NCBI GenBank assembly: GCA_936440205.1
Contig: OW387136.1
Span: 49,250,232 to 49,314,231 of the forward strand
Reading direction: 5' to 3'
DNA: 64,000 bases
Origin: Lepidonotus clava
Lineage: Eukaryota; Annelida; Polychaeta; Phyllodocida; Polynoidae
This document shows, piece after piece, positions 45,661 through 57,894 of this stretch (positions within the stretch are counted from its first letter, which is position 1; the number at the start of each line of letters is the position of its first letter). The notes beneath the pieces were generated by a model that was given only the letters and a program-made list of their open reading frames with translations, did no database searches and was not told the DNA's origin. The translations under genes and the position numbers were made by a program.

Positions 45661-48539
45661 AATAGAATTATAAGATATTTCTTTTGATGTATAGCACATT
45701 TATATTTAAATTATTTTATCTGCCGATTTTCAAAATCGGTGGCAAAATCGGTATGTGGAATACGGGCTTTACTGTTAGGACTGGACTGCTTAATTGGCTC
45801 TAGTGGAGTCTTTTTATTTTTGAGAAATCGTTAGTTACGGAGCGGATAAAAGCACCAAATTTGGTACGAGGCACCTCTAGTCTAATGCACAAATATCAAA
45901 TCTGAAAGGGTAGTCACCTTGAACAATTTAGTGCATAATATATGTATACTCCAGCGCTCAATTCGGCGAAACTGTTGAACTTCCTCAACTTTTGACGGCT
46001 ACCGGTACTATTACACGAAACTTCTACATAGTACATTTGAACCTTATTTATATGCATACACTCTATCATTGTCCGAAAATAAGGAGTATTCTGATGTAAC
46101 TATGTGATGTCAAAAACCTACTATGAGTAGGCCTATGCACCCACAGTAGATAATGTAGGTTGGTGTTGGGTGCATCCTTAATTTCCGATACAGTCACCAA
46201 AGTCTTTATAAAAGTAACAACTTATTACGGAAATATCAAAAAAAGAAAAGACATTTGTTCGAAGGACGTTGATCCTATGCGCCGTGCCTGGTGGTAAGCT
46301 ATTAGAATAGAATAGAATTAGAAATATAAGAATAGAAGGCCACTGAGAGACCAGGTATACTGTAAGAACTGACCAATAGGAGGCCAGGACTGGGTCACGC
46401 CCCCTACTGGATGAACCTGATACAAGGTCGGGGCACGTGTTGTGGCGAGTGGGGAGGGGGAATTGGGGGGGGGGGGGGTCACTAAAGGGGATCTTAAAGC
46501 TGTGGGAGGTATACCCTTAATGTCGGATTAACACGTGTATGTTAGTGAGAAAAGTGTGAGACCAAGTGTAGTCTATTAACTTAACCGTTCTAATATTGAA
46601 ATATTTTATCCAATATATTCAATATCAAACGTGCAATGTTCTCTCTGAATAAACCAGAAGTTCATAGTGTATCCTTTCAAAACGTTCAATTCAATATCAA
46701 CTATATGATAGTCAAGAAATCTGAAAATACTTATTATCTTTATAATCTAAAATAGTTCAGATTCTTAGAAGAAGCAGAGAGAGTAAAGTTAAAACTCTAC
46801 TCTCACAATAAACAATGAGCTCAGGTGGGTTTGGCTTATTTTAATTGCTTTTTATTGTCAACGTTCAATGCTCATTGGTCTACCAGTTGATCCCTCCGTT
46901 TAATCTCACACAGACATCTGATCTGAGGGTCTATATATCTCCCCAAGGTTGTGGCCTTCAGCAGTGAGAGATGGCAAGTGTTTGGGTGTTACTTGTTGAA
47001 GTGTTTAGGGAGTACTGAAATAGGTCTCGGGTGCAACAGACTTTTAACCTATAGGACTAATAATGGTCAAACTAAAATAACTTTTATACGGGTTTTATAG
47101 CGAGCCAAGTGGCGGAGAAGCTTTTACCATCTGATTGCGTCTAATCTTAGGTCTCCCGTGATATCATAAAGGTCTCTGACACATAAATAATGGGATACTG
47201 GGCACAGAAGACTGACTGGGGTCCGCCATCTTGCTTATGCATGTTCTTCCGATGATCTAGAGGTCCAAACTGCATTTGAACATTTCGACCTGTTTTTCCT
47301 TTTAATATTTACATATTAGATCACATGCTATATTGAGATAGCAAGAGTGTTTTTTTTGCCTGTATCAAGGTAATAAAGTTCAAATATTTTTTTTCCGGTC
47401 ATAAATGTGATCATGGTTTCTCCCTGAAGCTGAATTCCCCCTACAACCAATATGCAAGGTTATGTCATAAAATGAGTATGGTTACAAAAGCAATTGCAGT
47501 AAGCCAGCCATCTATAGTGGAAGAAATCGGGACCGTCCCGTGGCAGCGTACAACCACTATAGTACTACTACAACAATGTACTTTCGCGTGGTCACCTTAG
47601 GCTTTATTAGGCCTGATCCCTGACTGCCCCACACCTTTAGCCTAAACAGACTGTCTGACCCATGAGAGGCCCTATGCCAGCTTAGGCGTGGGATTAAGCC
47701 TAAAGGAAACGAGCTCAGAGAGGACAAGGTACACGAGAGCACTGGCTTAAATCCTAAGGCCTAAACATAAAATTGTTGTGTTCAGGTAACTCGACCTACC
47801 CTAAAATTTTGGCCATGGCCTTAGTTTTACGGCATGAAAACTTTCTTTAAAAGAATATCAAAACTGAATAGAAAGTCTTAAATGACTATAGCCTATTTGA
47901 TATGCCCTACATTCTAGACACTAGAAATTGTTAAGGAGTGTGTCTGCTGCGAATTCAGAATTTTCAAGAATGCTGAGTCTATGTGTGTAAGACAAAAACT
48001 ACTTTAAAAACATAATAATAAATAAATCGACCTACCTATCATATTTCTTGCGACCAATTTTGAAGAGCATAATCTTTTTCTTTGGCCTAATCTGCTAAAC
48101 AATCCTAAAGGCATAACGGTAATCTTTGACGACCTATATCTCAATGTTCACACAACCGGACTATTTTCTCTCCTGGTTTGAAGGGGGGCTTAGGGGTAAA
48201 AGGTTAAACGTCTGAAAAGACAAGTAGAGACTCCAAATAGAAAGTCTATGTATAGATGGTAACTTGCATACCTAATTCCTAAGCTGTGAGATATATCAGA
48301 CACCAAACTTGAGCTTGTATTTAACCAATGCTGTTCATGTGGACGTGAGAATATTTTAAATGGTTTCAAAAGCTTTTTCTCAAAATTATTTAGCAAGCAA
48401 CTGCCTGTCAAACAACATCTGGATAGCAAGCAATTGATTTTGAAAGTGGGTTGATGCAGCAAAGTAGTTTAGAAGTAGTAATCAAGAATGCACTAGGCAA
48501 TTCTTTTTTCCTTTTTTTTCTTTTTTCATCTTCAGGCTT
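45661..48539. other. No gene recognised
   Basis: AT-rich DNA. It includes a G14 run at 46465-46478, a GAATA-rich microsatellite-like patch near 46305 and, at 47590-47770, several opposing TTAGGC/GCCTAA words that may be a decayed foldback. Confidence 0.35.
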
Positions 48540-48835
48540 CCCTGATCCTCCATAGACTTTGTTATTGCCTTGGTTGACACACACCTCGACTTTGTGTGCA
48601 AAATGGAGCAAGAACAATTGCTGAGTGCACCCCCAGTCTTTACTTGATTTATTCTACATCAAGTACATTGAGAAGGTTGAATAGTTTCTATTGATAACAC
48701 AAAAATGTGCATAAGCTTGCGCATGGAGGCACTTTTGCCCTCTGGCAATACAGTTCTGATTATTCACCCCTTTTGAGAGGGCAGGGTAATAATGAAGGTA
48801 TGGGGGTTGCAATATAATATGGAATAGATTGAGCG
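48540..48835 (-). repeat. Dispersed repeat (TTTGCACACACC family), inverted copy
   Basis: On the minus strand it reads TACCCTGCCCTCTCAAA, GGTGAATAATCAGA, GTGCACTCAGCAATTG and TTTTGCACACAAAGTCG, corresponding in order to blocks of 7458-7800. Confidence 0.45.
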
Positions 48836-49300
48836 CTCATTGTTGTGGTTGTCCTACAGGATGGACCTATTAAAATGCACTTCTGGCCTCACCAGTTTTT
48901 AATTGTTGTGACTTTTTCCTGCATTCCGCCCTACCTTTATTTACTAACAAATAATCCACCTGTCCAAAGCCATCCACATGAAGGGCACTTCTTCTAAATA
49001 CAAAGTCTGTAATGGTCTCACATAGCGACGTTTTTTCATAAGCCCTTGTTGTGTCTGTTTAACTTTCCTTTCGTCTACCTCTGCATCAAAGTTCTGATAA
49101 AAACTCGAGACTAATAACTCAACCTAGATACACAACTGTATTTGGCTGCTGATTTAAAAAGAGAGCAAACTTTAAGAAAAACTAACAAAAAGGTTCAAAC
49201 ACCTGTCAGGGGAAAATGTTTCATTTACTTTCCCAAAAGGTGCAATGTTTGGGGGCACTCAGGGACGGGAGGGGGGTACTCAGATATAATACATATAACT

Positions 49301-49810
49301 AACCAAGAAGGGAGTACAAGGGTGGTTATCACCCTGAGCCGGGACCCCAATATCAGCCTGAGGCCAGGGCTCGAAGGGCCGGCTGAGGGCTGATATTGGG
49401 GTCCCTCCGAGGGGTGATAACCGCCCAAGTACTCCCTCCGAGATTGGTTATGGATTTATTATACCATTTATGTTAGATCTGAGCTCCCAAGGAAGGATGC
49501 ACAGCAATCAGTGATGGTGGGGCTGTGATGCTGCACTTTTTTTAATGTATTTACATATAATTCTTTTGATATCCATCAAATCCACAAACAGTAAGCAAGT
49601 AAAATGTAGCTAAGAACGTTGTGCAGATAATGCATATGTTAGAGTTTTTATTTCTTAATGATTTCTTTTTTTTTTTATGAATTTTAGAAAAAATTAAAGT
49701 TTCTGTATTGTCCTGCAGGGTGATACAAGGCTGGTTATCACCCAGGTTTGTATCGCCCTGTGTTAAACTCTTAACAACTAAACTTGTATTACCCTAAGGT
49801 ATGATAAAGT
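49301..49810 (+). mobile_element. GGTTATCACCC palindrome element, copy 1
   Basis: It begins with a hairpin of about 148 bases (49301-49448): GAAGGGAGTAC, GGTGGTTATCACCC and GGGACCCCAATATCAGCC on the left, with their reverse complements on the right. It ends in a second 45-bp palindrome (49716-49760; CAGGGTGATACAAGGCTGG and its mirror) followed by TTAAACTCTTAACAACTA and CCTAAGGTATGATAAAG. Between the palindromes is an AT-rich spacer. Copies at 53803-54294 (inverted) and 62811-63228. Non-coding. Confidence 0.8.
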
Positions 49811-52800
49811 TTTGGTATCGACTGTGGTCATAACCTTATGAGGTCATGGTCGTGAACTCACAAAATTGGGGAGTGGTGCCCCCTCCTGAAAGATTAAAAA
49901 AGGGGCATCCCTGAGAGCTTAGAAGGTAGATGCCAATAGGACAGTTCTTCCAGGTTTTCTCTAGAGCATCAGTCCTAATCGAGAAAAACGGTGGATGACA
50001 ATTATCTTGTTTCAGGAGCGGTAAACTTCCTAGAAACCCCAAAATATGGAGCGGGAAGTCCAACATTAGCCATACTTACTTAAACTGCATATCCATGGCA
50101 TGAATTTTCCTAAAACAGCATTTGAACAACTTGTCTGCCGCGGTAAAGTTAAGTCTAAAGCAAACCTATGAGACCTTCGGATCACTCATACCTCTTTTGA
50201 GACTTCATGGATTGGTGGAGGGATTACGAATCAGCATGTTTCATAGCACTTTCATGGCCATCATCAGATATGGTATGAGAATGGTATGACCTGACCCCTC
50301 CCCCAAATTACAAAAAGCCCTTAACTATACAAAGAGAGGTAAATGCAGGACACGCGCATGAAAAATGTATGACGTTTTAGAACGTAACTTGTGATGTGCT
50401 GTACCCCCCCCTCTCTCCCCCTTTCGAAAATGCTGTATCCACCCCTGAAGTTGAAAACCGACTATTCGGCAAAAACTTCAAGAGTAACCGCACAGGTGAA
50501 TACCCTCACGTAACTCCCCTGCACCCCTCAAGGCTGGGGTATGATAAATATGACCACCACAAGATACCACTGTTAACACTGACGCCCACACTGACGCCCA
50601 CAGGGATGGGAGGGGGGGGGGGGGTAACTGTCAACTGAGGGACAATATCTAAACAAGGTAAACAGGTTAGAAATGTTGGGATCAATGTTTATATGGCAAG
50701 GTTCACTGCGCAGACTCGTTAAAAAGGTGTATACGATTGGTTATCCTCTCACATGCTACGAGTGTAATTTTACTTGGGAAGTGTTGTTTTGCAAATAAAA
50801 ATGGGTCATGAGAGCTATCGATACACCTCTCTGTCTGTATGTATAAACTTTGATTTGAAAAAAAAGTGTCAACACATCTTCTGTGGAGCAAAGTGTACCG
50901 AGGTGGGCCAAGGCAAGTATGTGCTGCAATTGCACGTGTTAATGTGATGTCAATGCGCTTACTCACTAACTTACTATCTGTAATACATCTAATTTATCTA
51001 ATTATCACATTCAAATTTATATCTTTATGTAATAACTTGAAAACCGGGTGTAACCCTGATGTTTATTATACTGAAAACAACTTTTAAAAACCCCCACATA
51101 AAAACGACAAACAAAAAACAAAGTTTTGTTTAAACAAATGGTATCCCTCCAAAGACTTTCCTCAACCAATACAGGAGAACTGAACCTTATTCTTTTTCGA
51201 AAAGAAAAAATAAATAAAATTACTGGGATTAAAATAATGAAAGCTCAAGTCTCCCAGTCCACTGTTCAAAGTATGTACATATATACTATTAATGTAACCA
51301 CCTGAGTGAATACGACAGGTGCTCTGAGGTGTCGCCGGGCCCCAGGACTCGCAGTTATCAGTAAAAAAGGTGTGCGAACGACCTGCTTGATTCGTCCTTA
51401 TAGGCGATACTAGGGCGGTGTATGGCGTCATCGTGTAGATAGCCACCCATTGTGTGCTCTTATATCGGGCCTACCTGCGAGATACCAGGACATACCGACC
51501 AGGCGGGTTCCATCATCTTGTTCTTTGATAAGTTTTATTCTTAAAGGGTCCCTCGCACATGGATTTTGTAATTGCCAATTTTTGGTTATTCACTTTCACA
51601 TATGTATTATAAACGTATTTAGAGAAAAAAAAGAGTGAAATCTTGTGATGTCGATGAATCTTTCAATAAAGAAAATTCCATTTGGGAAGCTCCTTATTTG
51701 TGGTATTTCAGTACTCTCCTTGACCCGCCATAGCCATGGGAGATTCCCCTTTGAATTCCCACAGTTACCGTTTGACGTCACAAAAGGGGTTTCCCTTGAA
51801 ATAGATCAATCAGACCAAATTTCATAAATTTTTCAATTGATTTTGAAGATAAAAACTAGAAAAGAAGCAATAATGACATTCCATGAAGGGGCGATATGAT
51901 GATATTACAAACAATTCATACACACGAGTGATTTAATTGTTAAAAATTGGCGATTTGGAGCATCTCACATATATATGTAAAAAGAATCTCTTATATGTGT
52001 GACTTGGTCACATCGCAGTAATGTAATACCACCTTTAAACACGGCTCTATGACACTGTGCTCCTGTCGGTGCGGGAGGGTCAATCACCCCTGTCACACCA
52101 TACCCCAGAGAACAATACCCTGTCACACTCAGGGTATCATTCACCGAATGGTTGACAGAAAAAGTGACATATTTGCGGACAAATCACTCGCTAGGATAAC
52201 AAACCAGTGTGGCGTGAGTAATTGCCACTAGTGTATTTACCTAATAATATTCTACTTTAGTAGTGTTTTCCATCCCGATCGTGGTATAATAAGGCAACCC
52301 CTGGACCTCCCCGGTCGCCCCTGGAACCACCACTAGCACCTAGAGCCCTGGAGAGGGTTACATGGGGAGAGAGGTACTGGATCTAAAAGGGTACAGTCAT
52401 GGAAGCTGTGACGTTGTGGCTGTCAGGTTCAATTGTATACCTAGTTACGTTTTATATGTCCATTTAATTATCATTCCTTGTTTAAAGAATAAAGTTCTCT
52501 GCTAGTGAAAAGACAGGTTGTTGAATCACATAGTTACGTTTTGTACTTCCATTAAATTGTACTTCCATTTAATTGTCATTCCATAATGTTAAAGATAGCA
52601 AAATCCTCTGCAAATAAGCAGACATGTGTGCCCGATGTGTACTCCCACCACCAGCCCTTCCTTCTTCTGCTGATGGGAAAAATTAGTCAATGACCTTGTC
52701 AGGGCATTGGAATGACCTTGCCGGGGCATTACCCACCAATGACAGAGAATGCTAAGTGGGTATGGGGGTCGGGAGATGGACCAGGGGGAGCAAATTGTGA

Positions 52801-53802
52801 CTCTACATGTACTAATACCAAATAAACAACCAAAATTGGCCAATCAAAGTTCTGAGGAAAGTGGAGCTTGGTAGATTGGTCATTCTTTCTCTTTAGGACC
52901 TTTTGGACGTATTTCATGTTCGCACAATGAGTACCAAAGTATCATTTGACACGGTGTTTTGGTATCCTCTTCAGCTACTTTTTCTGAATATTATTTCAAG
53001 CAGGTTTTAAAAACTATGAGCAAATCCCTCTGAGGGAGAAGACTCATTGAGATAACCATGTTTCTCCCCAGTAAAGGAGTAAAGGAGAGACGTAACAGAA
53101 GCCTTCTACAGCATTTTGATAGCGTTCTGTGTCATTGTACGACTATAGAGTCAGTATCGATGTGCGATGTCACATCCTTGGTTTGGTTGTCATTTCAGAC
53201 GAGAAGGAAACACCAGAACCAGTGGTTGTCTTCAACTCAGCATTAATTTGTTGTTTGTTGGGATAGTTAACGTCAAACCAACCCTTCAGGGTTCTTTCCA
53301 GAATGCACAAGGTAATGCTTTTCAGCTTTGGTTGACCGTGTCTATGATATGATTTAGGAGAAATCTGCTACCAGGTGCAGTACCCTACTATTTTCGAAGA
53401 TTTGCAAGGGGTCTTTTATGTACAATGTCCCATACAGTGTTTGAAATTAAGAGTACACCCTGCACCCAGTGTGCACAATTTGACTGCAGGGTGCATACTG
53501 GAACGCATGCACCCAGCACGTGCATCATATTTCAACAGCTTAAATTATATAGAGGTGTACACATCAATTAATTGCCGGGCGCATGATTTTTAACCCCTAT
53601 GTATGCATAAAATAAATCCTTAATTTCTAACACTGCCATAGAAAGGGCACAACACACCTAGCGTTTGTTGACCCTGTTGGGGTCACAGGGTCCCCATTTG
53701 TAGCCTGTTACAATCAGCAAGGGGGTGCTAGGAACCTGTTCTTCTCCTTCCTGGACCCAAAGACATGGATACCTCTATACGACGTAGATAAACTGCATTA
53801 TT
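49811..53802. other. Mostly unassigned DNA
   Basis: I recognised no gene. It includes a G13 run (50612-50624) and one end of a TTAA MITE (51905-52034, listed separately). The stretch 53420-53600 has repeated GGGTGCA and TGCACCC words without further structure. Confidence 0.35.
51905..52034 (-). mobile_element. TTAA-flanked MITE, one recognisable end
   Basis: On the minus strand it starts AGGTGGTATTACATTACTGC directly after TTAA (52035-52038), as in 11158-11358. Internal words for catatctcaca-type and TTAACAATT/ATTGGCGATTTGGAG match that copy. A TTAA also occurs at 51541 but the sequence after it does not match a family end. Confidence 0.5.
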
Positions 53803-54294
53803 ATACCTTAAGGTGATACAAGTTTAGTAGTTAAGAGTTTAACACAGGGCAATACAAACCTGGGTGATAACCAGCCTTGTATCGCCCTGCAGGGCAATAC
53901 AGAAACTTTTATTTTTCTAAACTTCATAAAAAAAAAAGAAATCTTTAAGAAATAAAAAATCTAACATATGCATTATCGGCACAATGTTCCTAGCTACATT
54001 TCACTTCTTACTTTTTGTGAGTTTGATGGATATCAAAAGAGTTATATGAAAAAATATTACAAAAATGTGCAGCATCACAGCCCCACCATCACTGATTACT
54101 GTGCATCCTTCCTCGGGAGCTCAGATCTAACAGAAAAGGTATAATAAATCCATAACCAACCTTGAAGGGAGTACTCGGGTGGTTATCACCCCTCACCAGG
54201 ACCCCAATATCAGCCTTCGGGCCCTGGCCTCAGTCTGATATAGGGGTCCCGGCTACGGGTGATAACCGCCCTCGTGCTCCCTTCTCGGTTGGTT
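53803..54294 (-). mobile_element. GGTTATCACCC palindrome element, copy 2 (inverted)
   Basis: It carries the same parts as 49301-49810 read on the minus strand: a terminal hairpin at 54154-54294 (about 140 bases), an AT-rich spacer, the 45-bp palindrome at 53845-53889 and the AGTTTAGTAGTTAAGAG tail. Both hairpin arms have changed at several positions relative to copy 1. Confidence 0.8.
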
Positions 54295-54450
54295 GTATGT
54301 ATATATTTAATCTCCTGTGAAAACTGGATATGATTAATAAAGTTGAGCGGGGGGGGGTGGGGTGGGGTGGAATGAGGGGGTTGGAGGTTAGGAGTGAGTG
54401 ACACTTCAAAGGCCCCCTGTATTGCCCTGTGTGGTGAAGGGTGTCTAAAC

Positions 54451-54510
54451 AGCGGGCGATAACTGGTGCAGCAGGGCAATAACTGGTCCAACAGGGCAAT
54501 AACAAGTCTA
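54451..54510 (+). repeat. CAGGGCAATAACTGGT tandem repeat, three units
   Basis: Units of 18-20 bases read GCGGGCGATAACTGGT, CAGGGCAATAACTGGT and CAGGGCAATAACAAGT. The CAGGGCAATA word is also part of the adjacent palindrome element. Confidence 0.7.
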
Positions 54511-54687
54511 TTATCATCCTCATCATCAGCTGGTGGGGTGCCTGCACTGTCACAGCCCCCAGCAGAACAATGAAGGGGGTCGGCAATCGGACTCTGACCT
54601 TCAAACAAGGGCTTCAGGACGTTTACGCAGCGTCCTATAGTAGTATAGAGCGTTTTTACAGTGCGTCCATGTAAAAAGCCCATCCCA

Positions 54688-55087
54688 CATAAGATATATC
54701 CTGGGGTTGGACAAGGGTTGGACAAAATGGACGTATAAACCGTCCTTGTCTCCTAGAGTTGGGGTTACTCAAATAATCAAGAATAATGATTTTCTATATC
54801 ATGAAGTACTGCTAAAACATAATCATTTCTTATAACTTAAGAATGGACAGATTTTGCCGGCTAATCAAAAAGCTGTATTTCAGGGCGAAATAGGGTTGGA
54901 CATTGTAGGTTGGGCTGACAGACTTTACCATTGGTTCTTATGGGGAAAAGTCTAAAATATAAGGACACATTTTAGAAACTTAAGAAGCAATCTGTCAACC
55001 AAATTTGTTTGGCTAATTTTGTTCACGAAAAAGGCAATTTTGAGAAAATTTCATGGTAAACTTTCTTGTTGGTGTAAACTGGGATGA
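54688..55087 (+). repeat. Dispersed 430-bp repeat, copy 2
   Basis: Same blocks as 24710-25147, including CCTTGTCTCCTAGA, GGGTTGGACATTGTAGGTTG and TTGGTGTAAACTGGGATG. It follows the palindrome element and tandem repeat closely, so all three may belong to one larger element. Confidence 0.7.
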
Positions 55088-55164
55088 GTTATTACAAATA
55101 CATTAGCAGCCGCACTGTTACTGCAAGTTGTGCATGAAGATCAATTTCATTGGGAGATGGAGGG

Positions 55165-55620
55165 GGAGGAGTGGTCTAGTGGATAGGATGTGGGCCTCGA
55201 TCTGCTTGGAGGGTCTGGGTTCAATTCTCCCTACTACGGATAGCTGATTTACAGTATTTTAAACACCTGCAGGCTAATTCTGACTGATTTTGTCGACAAA
55301 ATCCCTTGGAATACTATAGAAAATAAACAAATAATTGTTATATATCCACCTATAATGGGTGAATTTCTAAATGACTTAGAAAATATCATATGTATATGGA
55401 TATAAATTTCAAAAAACATGATTGCTAATTTTTCATTATGTTTAATTACAAATAGTGATGAAAACAGTGAAAATCTCTATGCTAAAGCCTTGGGTCTTGT
55501 CGACATACTACCCAGCATGCATCCTATTCTAGGCTAACCTGCAGGTAAATCTCAAGAAAGTTGCTATCCGTGGTTGGGAGAATTCCCCGAGGTGTCTGTC
55601 ATACCACCCTTGCCGCTGTT
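55165..55620 (+). mobile_element. tRNA-derived SINE head, interrupted in its B box
   Basis: GTGGTCTAGTGGATAGGATG is a tRNA-Glu-like A box and D arm. About 35 bases later GTCTGGGTTCAATT begins a B box that is cut by the MITE at 55227-55580 and resumes as AATTCCCCGAGG. Removing the insert and one AATT leaves GGGTTCAATTCCCCGAGG, a normal B-box region. The SINE body and tail after about 55620 are not delimited. Confidence 0.6.
55227..55580 (+). mobile_element. AATT-target MITE, 354 bp, inserted in a SINE
   Basis: It begins CTCCCTACTACGGATAGC and ends GCTATCCGTGGTTGGGAG. AATT flanks both sides (55223-55226 and 55581-55584). Internal ACCTGCAGG words and TTTTGTCGACAAAAT palindrome are as in the nested copy at 39972-40325, which has exactly the same length. 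Confidence 0.88.
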
Positions 55621-55980
55621 CTCACCCCTTAGATATGGTCTTCAGTACCTTTTACAAAAGTAAAAAAGACACGAGTTGGTCGCAATATATCTGGGAAATT
55701 ACTGAATAGACCTTAGACTCTAACCAGTCATCATAATCCCTCCAAAGGAACGTGTCTTGATAGATTGTGAAGCGAACGACATGAACATCTATTTCATTCT
55801 CCTTGAAAAACCTTATGGTTATCAAATTGACTGCTTTGCCTTTATTGAATTGTGATTATGAGCGCATAATAAGGCTGGTCTGTAAAGGTATAAGTCGTCA
55901 CGTGCAGAGGAATGTGCTAATCACAGACAGGTGTTGGATTGTCAGAGCGGATCACCGTGATATCACAACAAGCAGATTAT

Positions 55981-56050
55981 CACCGATACCTGCCCACTGA
56001 CTTAAGGCCACATTACACTCCACGACTTACCACCGATACCTGCCCACTGA
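55981..56050 (+). repeat. About 50-bp step duplication
   Basis: ACCGATACCTGCCCACTGAC occurs at about 55982 and again at about 56032. The 30 bases between them (TTAAGGCCACATTACACTCC and on) resemble the left end of the TTAA MITE family, suggesting a fragment caught in a small duplication. Confidence 0.5.
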
Positions 56051-56053
56051 CCT

Positions 56054-56553
56054 CCCAGCCAACTTACGATGTACCAGAAACGTTCTGCAACCATACATCA
56101 GTGCGCTTCCTTTGCCCTGTTTGAAAGGAAGAGCATTCTAGAATGCGCATTGACTTTCACAATGTTAGGCTACGAATGCGTCATTTTAGGCTACGAATGG
56201 GCCATGTTAGGCTACGAACACTGGCGCCGGTCTGGCGGGAGTTATAATTATAGATGCGGTTCGCTTCGGTTTACTTCGCATTGCCCTGTAGTCTGAAAGG
56301 GGTATTAGTCAGTTTGTTACTTACTAAGATGGCACATAACAATTACGTTATTGACGGTGAGGTCTCAACAGAATGTTAAAAGAACATTCTGTTTAGGTTG
56401 AAAAACATAACCAGAACATTAAAATAATGTTGTAGTGCAACGTCACGGCATTAGGTTGCAGTGACATAATTAGGAGTCATCAAAAGAATTAACGTAACAA
56501 GAAGCAACACAGAATGTTACTGCAACGTTATTATAAAATCACACCTCCGGCTG
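56054..56553 (+). mobile_element. CCCAGCCAAG MITE copy, 500 bp
   Basis: It opens CCCAGCCAACTTACGATGT and ends near CCGGCTG, abutting the TTAA of the next element. The interior shares GTTACTTACTAAGATGGCA, GACGGTGAGGTCTCAAC and TAATTAGGAGTCAT with the copy at 39698. About 150 bases near 56120-56290 (three TTAGGCTACGAA units) are private to this copy. Confidence 0.7.
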
Positions 56554-56557
56554 TTAA

Positions 56558-56924
56558 GGCCCTATTACACTACACAACTTGAGCGCCGATATCCATGGGC
56601 AAATCCTCTGCACCCCTCTCTTTTTCGGGAAAATATTGCTTTTTTTAAAAAAATATATATAAAACACGGCCAAAAAGCAATTAATTTAAGGAAACATTTT
56701 TCCAATAGCGCACCCCCCTTGCAAAATCCTGGATCGGCCAGTGATATCAGCGTGACATGAGGACACCTCACAATTCACACATGGGCACAAGAGTGATATC
56801 ATTCTTTGAAATTCGCAATTTGGAATGGTTTACACATTTGTAACTAGGATTGTTTTCTCTAATATGTGCGACTACTCCGCAACATCGTCATATTCCAGCT
56901 CAAGTCGTGTATTGTAATAGGTCC
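56558..56924 (+). mobile_element. TTAA MITE carrying an inserted element
   Basis: GGCCCTATTACACTACACAA at the left and a matching reversed right end (GTGTATTGTAATAGGTCC) lie between TTAA (56554-56557) and TTGA (56925-56928). Inner words such as ATTTGGAATGGTTTACACA-like and AATATGTGCGACT correspond to the copy at 11158. A 150-bp element interrupts it. Confidence 0.75.
56594..56743 (+). mobile_element. 150-bp CACTGG-type element nested in a TTAA MITE
   Basis: Its ends, CATGGGCAAATCC on the plus strand and CACTGGCCGATCC on the minus strand, are imperfect inverted repeats, flanked by ATATC on both sides (56589-56593 and 56744-56748). The interior is AT-rich. The end type resembles the CAGTGGCGGATCC terminus seen elsewhere in the window. 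Confidence 0.6.
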
Positions 56925-57894
56925 TTGAGGGTTTGGTAAAGTGGGGGCAGGAGTGCCCTTAATGCAGAGTTAATCTGCCTTTTACCTTGGACATGACAAA
57001 GCGGCTATTTATAGCACATTATGGACAAACACGTCCAGGGTGAAAGTCTTATTATAAAAGCTAACTATTTGAATGTGTTGACCTACTCAAAGGTAGACAA
57101 TGACCATTGGAATGTCCATATCTCATTACTAGCGGGGTATTTCAGAAGCTCCAATTAAGGCATGTCGTAATGGTAACTAACGTGTCTCTAGTCTGAGCGT
57201 GTATATACTTTCTTCATTCAATGTCATCATAGGGGGAATACTTAACAGCTCCCATAGTCGAAATAAAGACTCCTTTGCTCTCTCTGAGCTTTGGAAAAAC
57301 GACTTGTTATTTACAGGCTGTGGAATTTTGACAATATACCCGTTCACCTTGTCACCTGATTATCATTTGTTAAAACATGCCGATTATGAACATCTTACTG
57401 TCACTATTTATTGAATAAATCCAAACATCTTCCACAACACTATTGTTGAGCTTTGTGCATCTCCAAGACGTTAAGACTAAAGTAGAACGTAGCAATCAAC
57501 ATTGAAATCAACGTAATATAATCAACATTAAACGCTTATCACAACGCTATATTAATTGTCTTCTTTCCCTGCATCATTGGGGGTCTTTGACATCATATGC
57601 CCTCTTTATCAAAAACATGACTTACAAACTCATTATTACCTCATATGGCGACTAGAAGAACATGAACTATTGTAGGTGAAGTTGCTTCAAGTAAAATAAA
57701 AATAAATAAAAAAAATGGACCTGTCTCTGAATTCCTGGCACACACATTCATGACCCACCTGTGCCAAGATGAGGGTATGTTCCCTCTTGTTTGAAGCCTG
57801 ATGGGATGCTACATGTACCCCCTTACCTAGTCAATAATAAGACAAAATGGACGTCTTCTGTGACCATGCTTTTGTCATCAGTCTGTCACTTCCT

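Noticed and set aside
54210-54725. 171-codon open frame on the minus strand
   Set aside because: It runs across the hairpin of a repeat element and unrelated flanking DNA, has low-complexity proline and histidine stretches, and matches no domain I know. The hairpin's GC richness explains the lack of stops.
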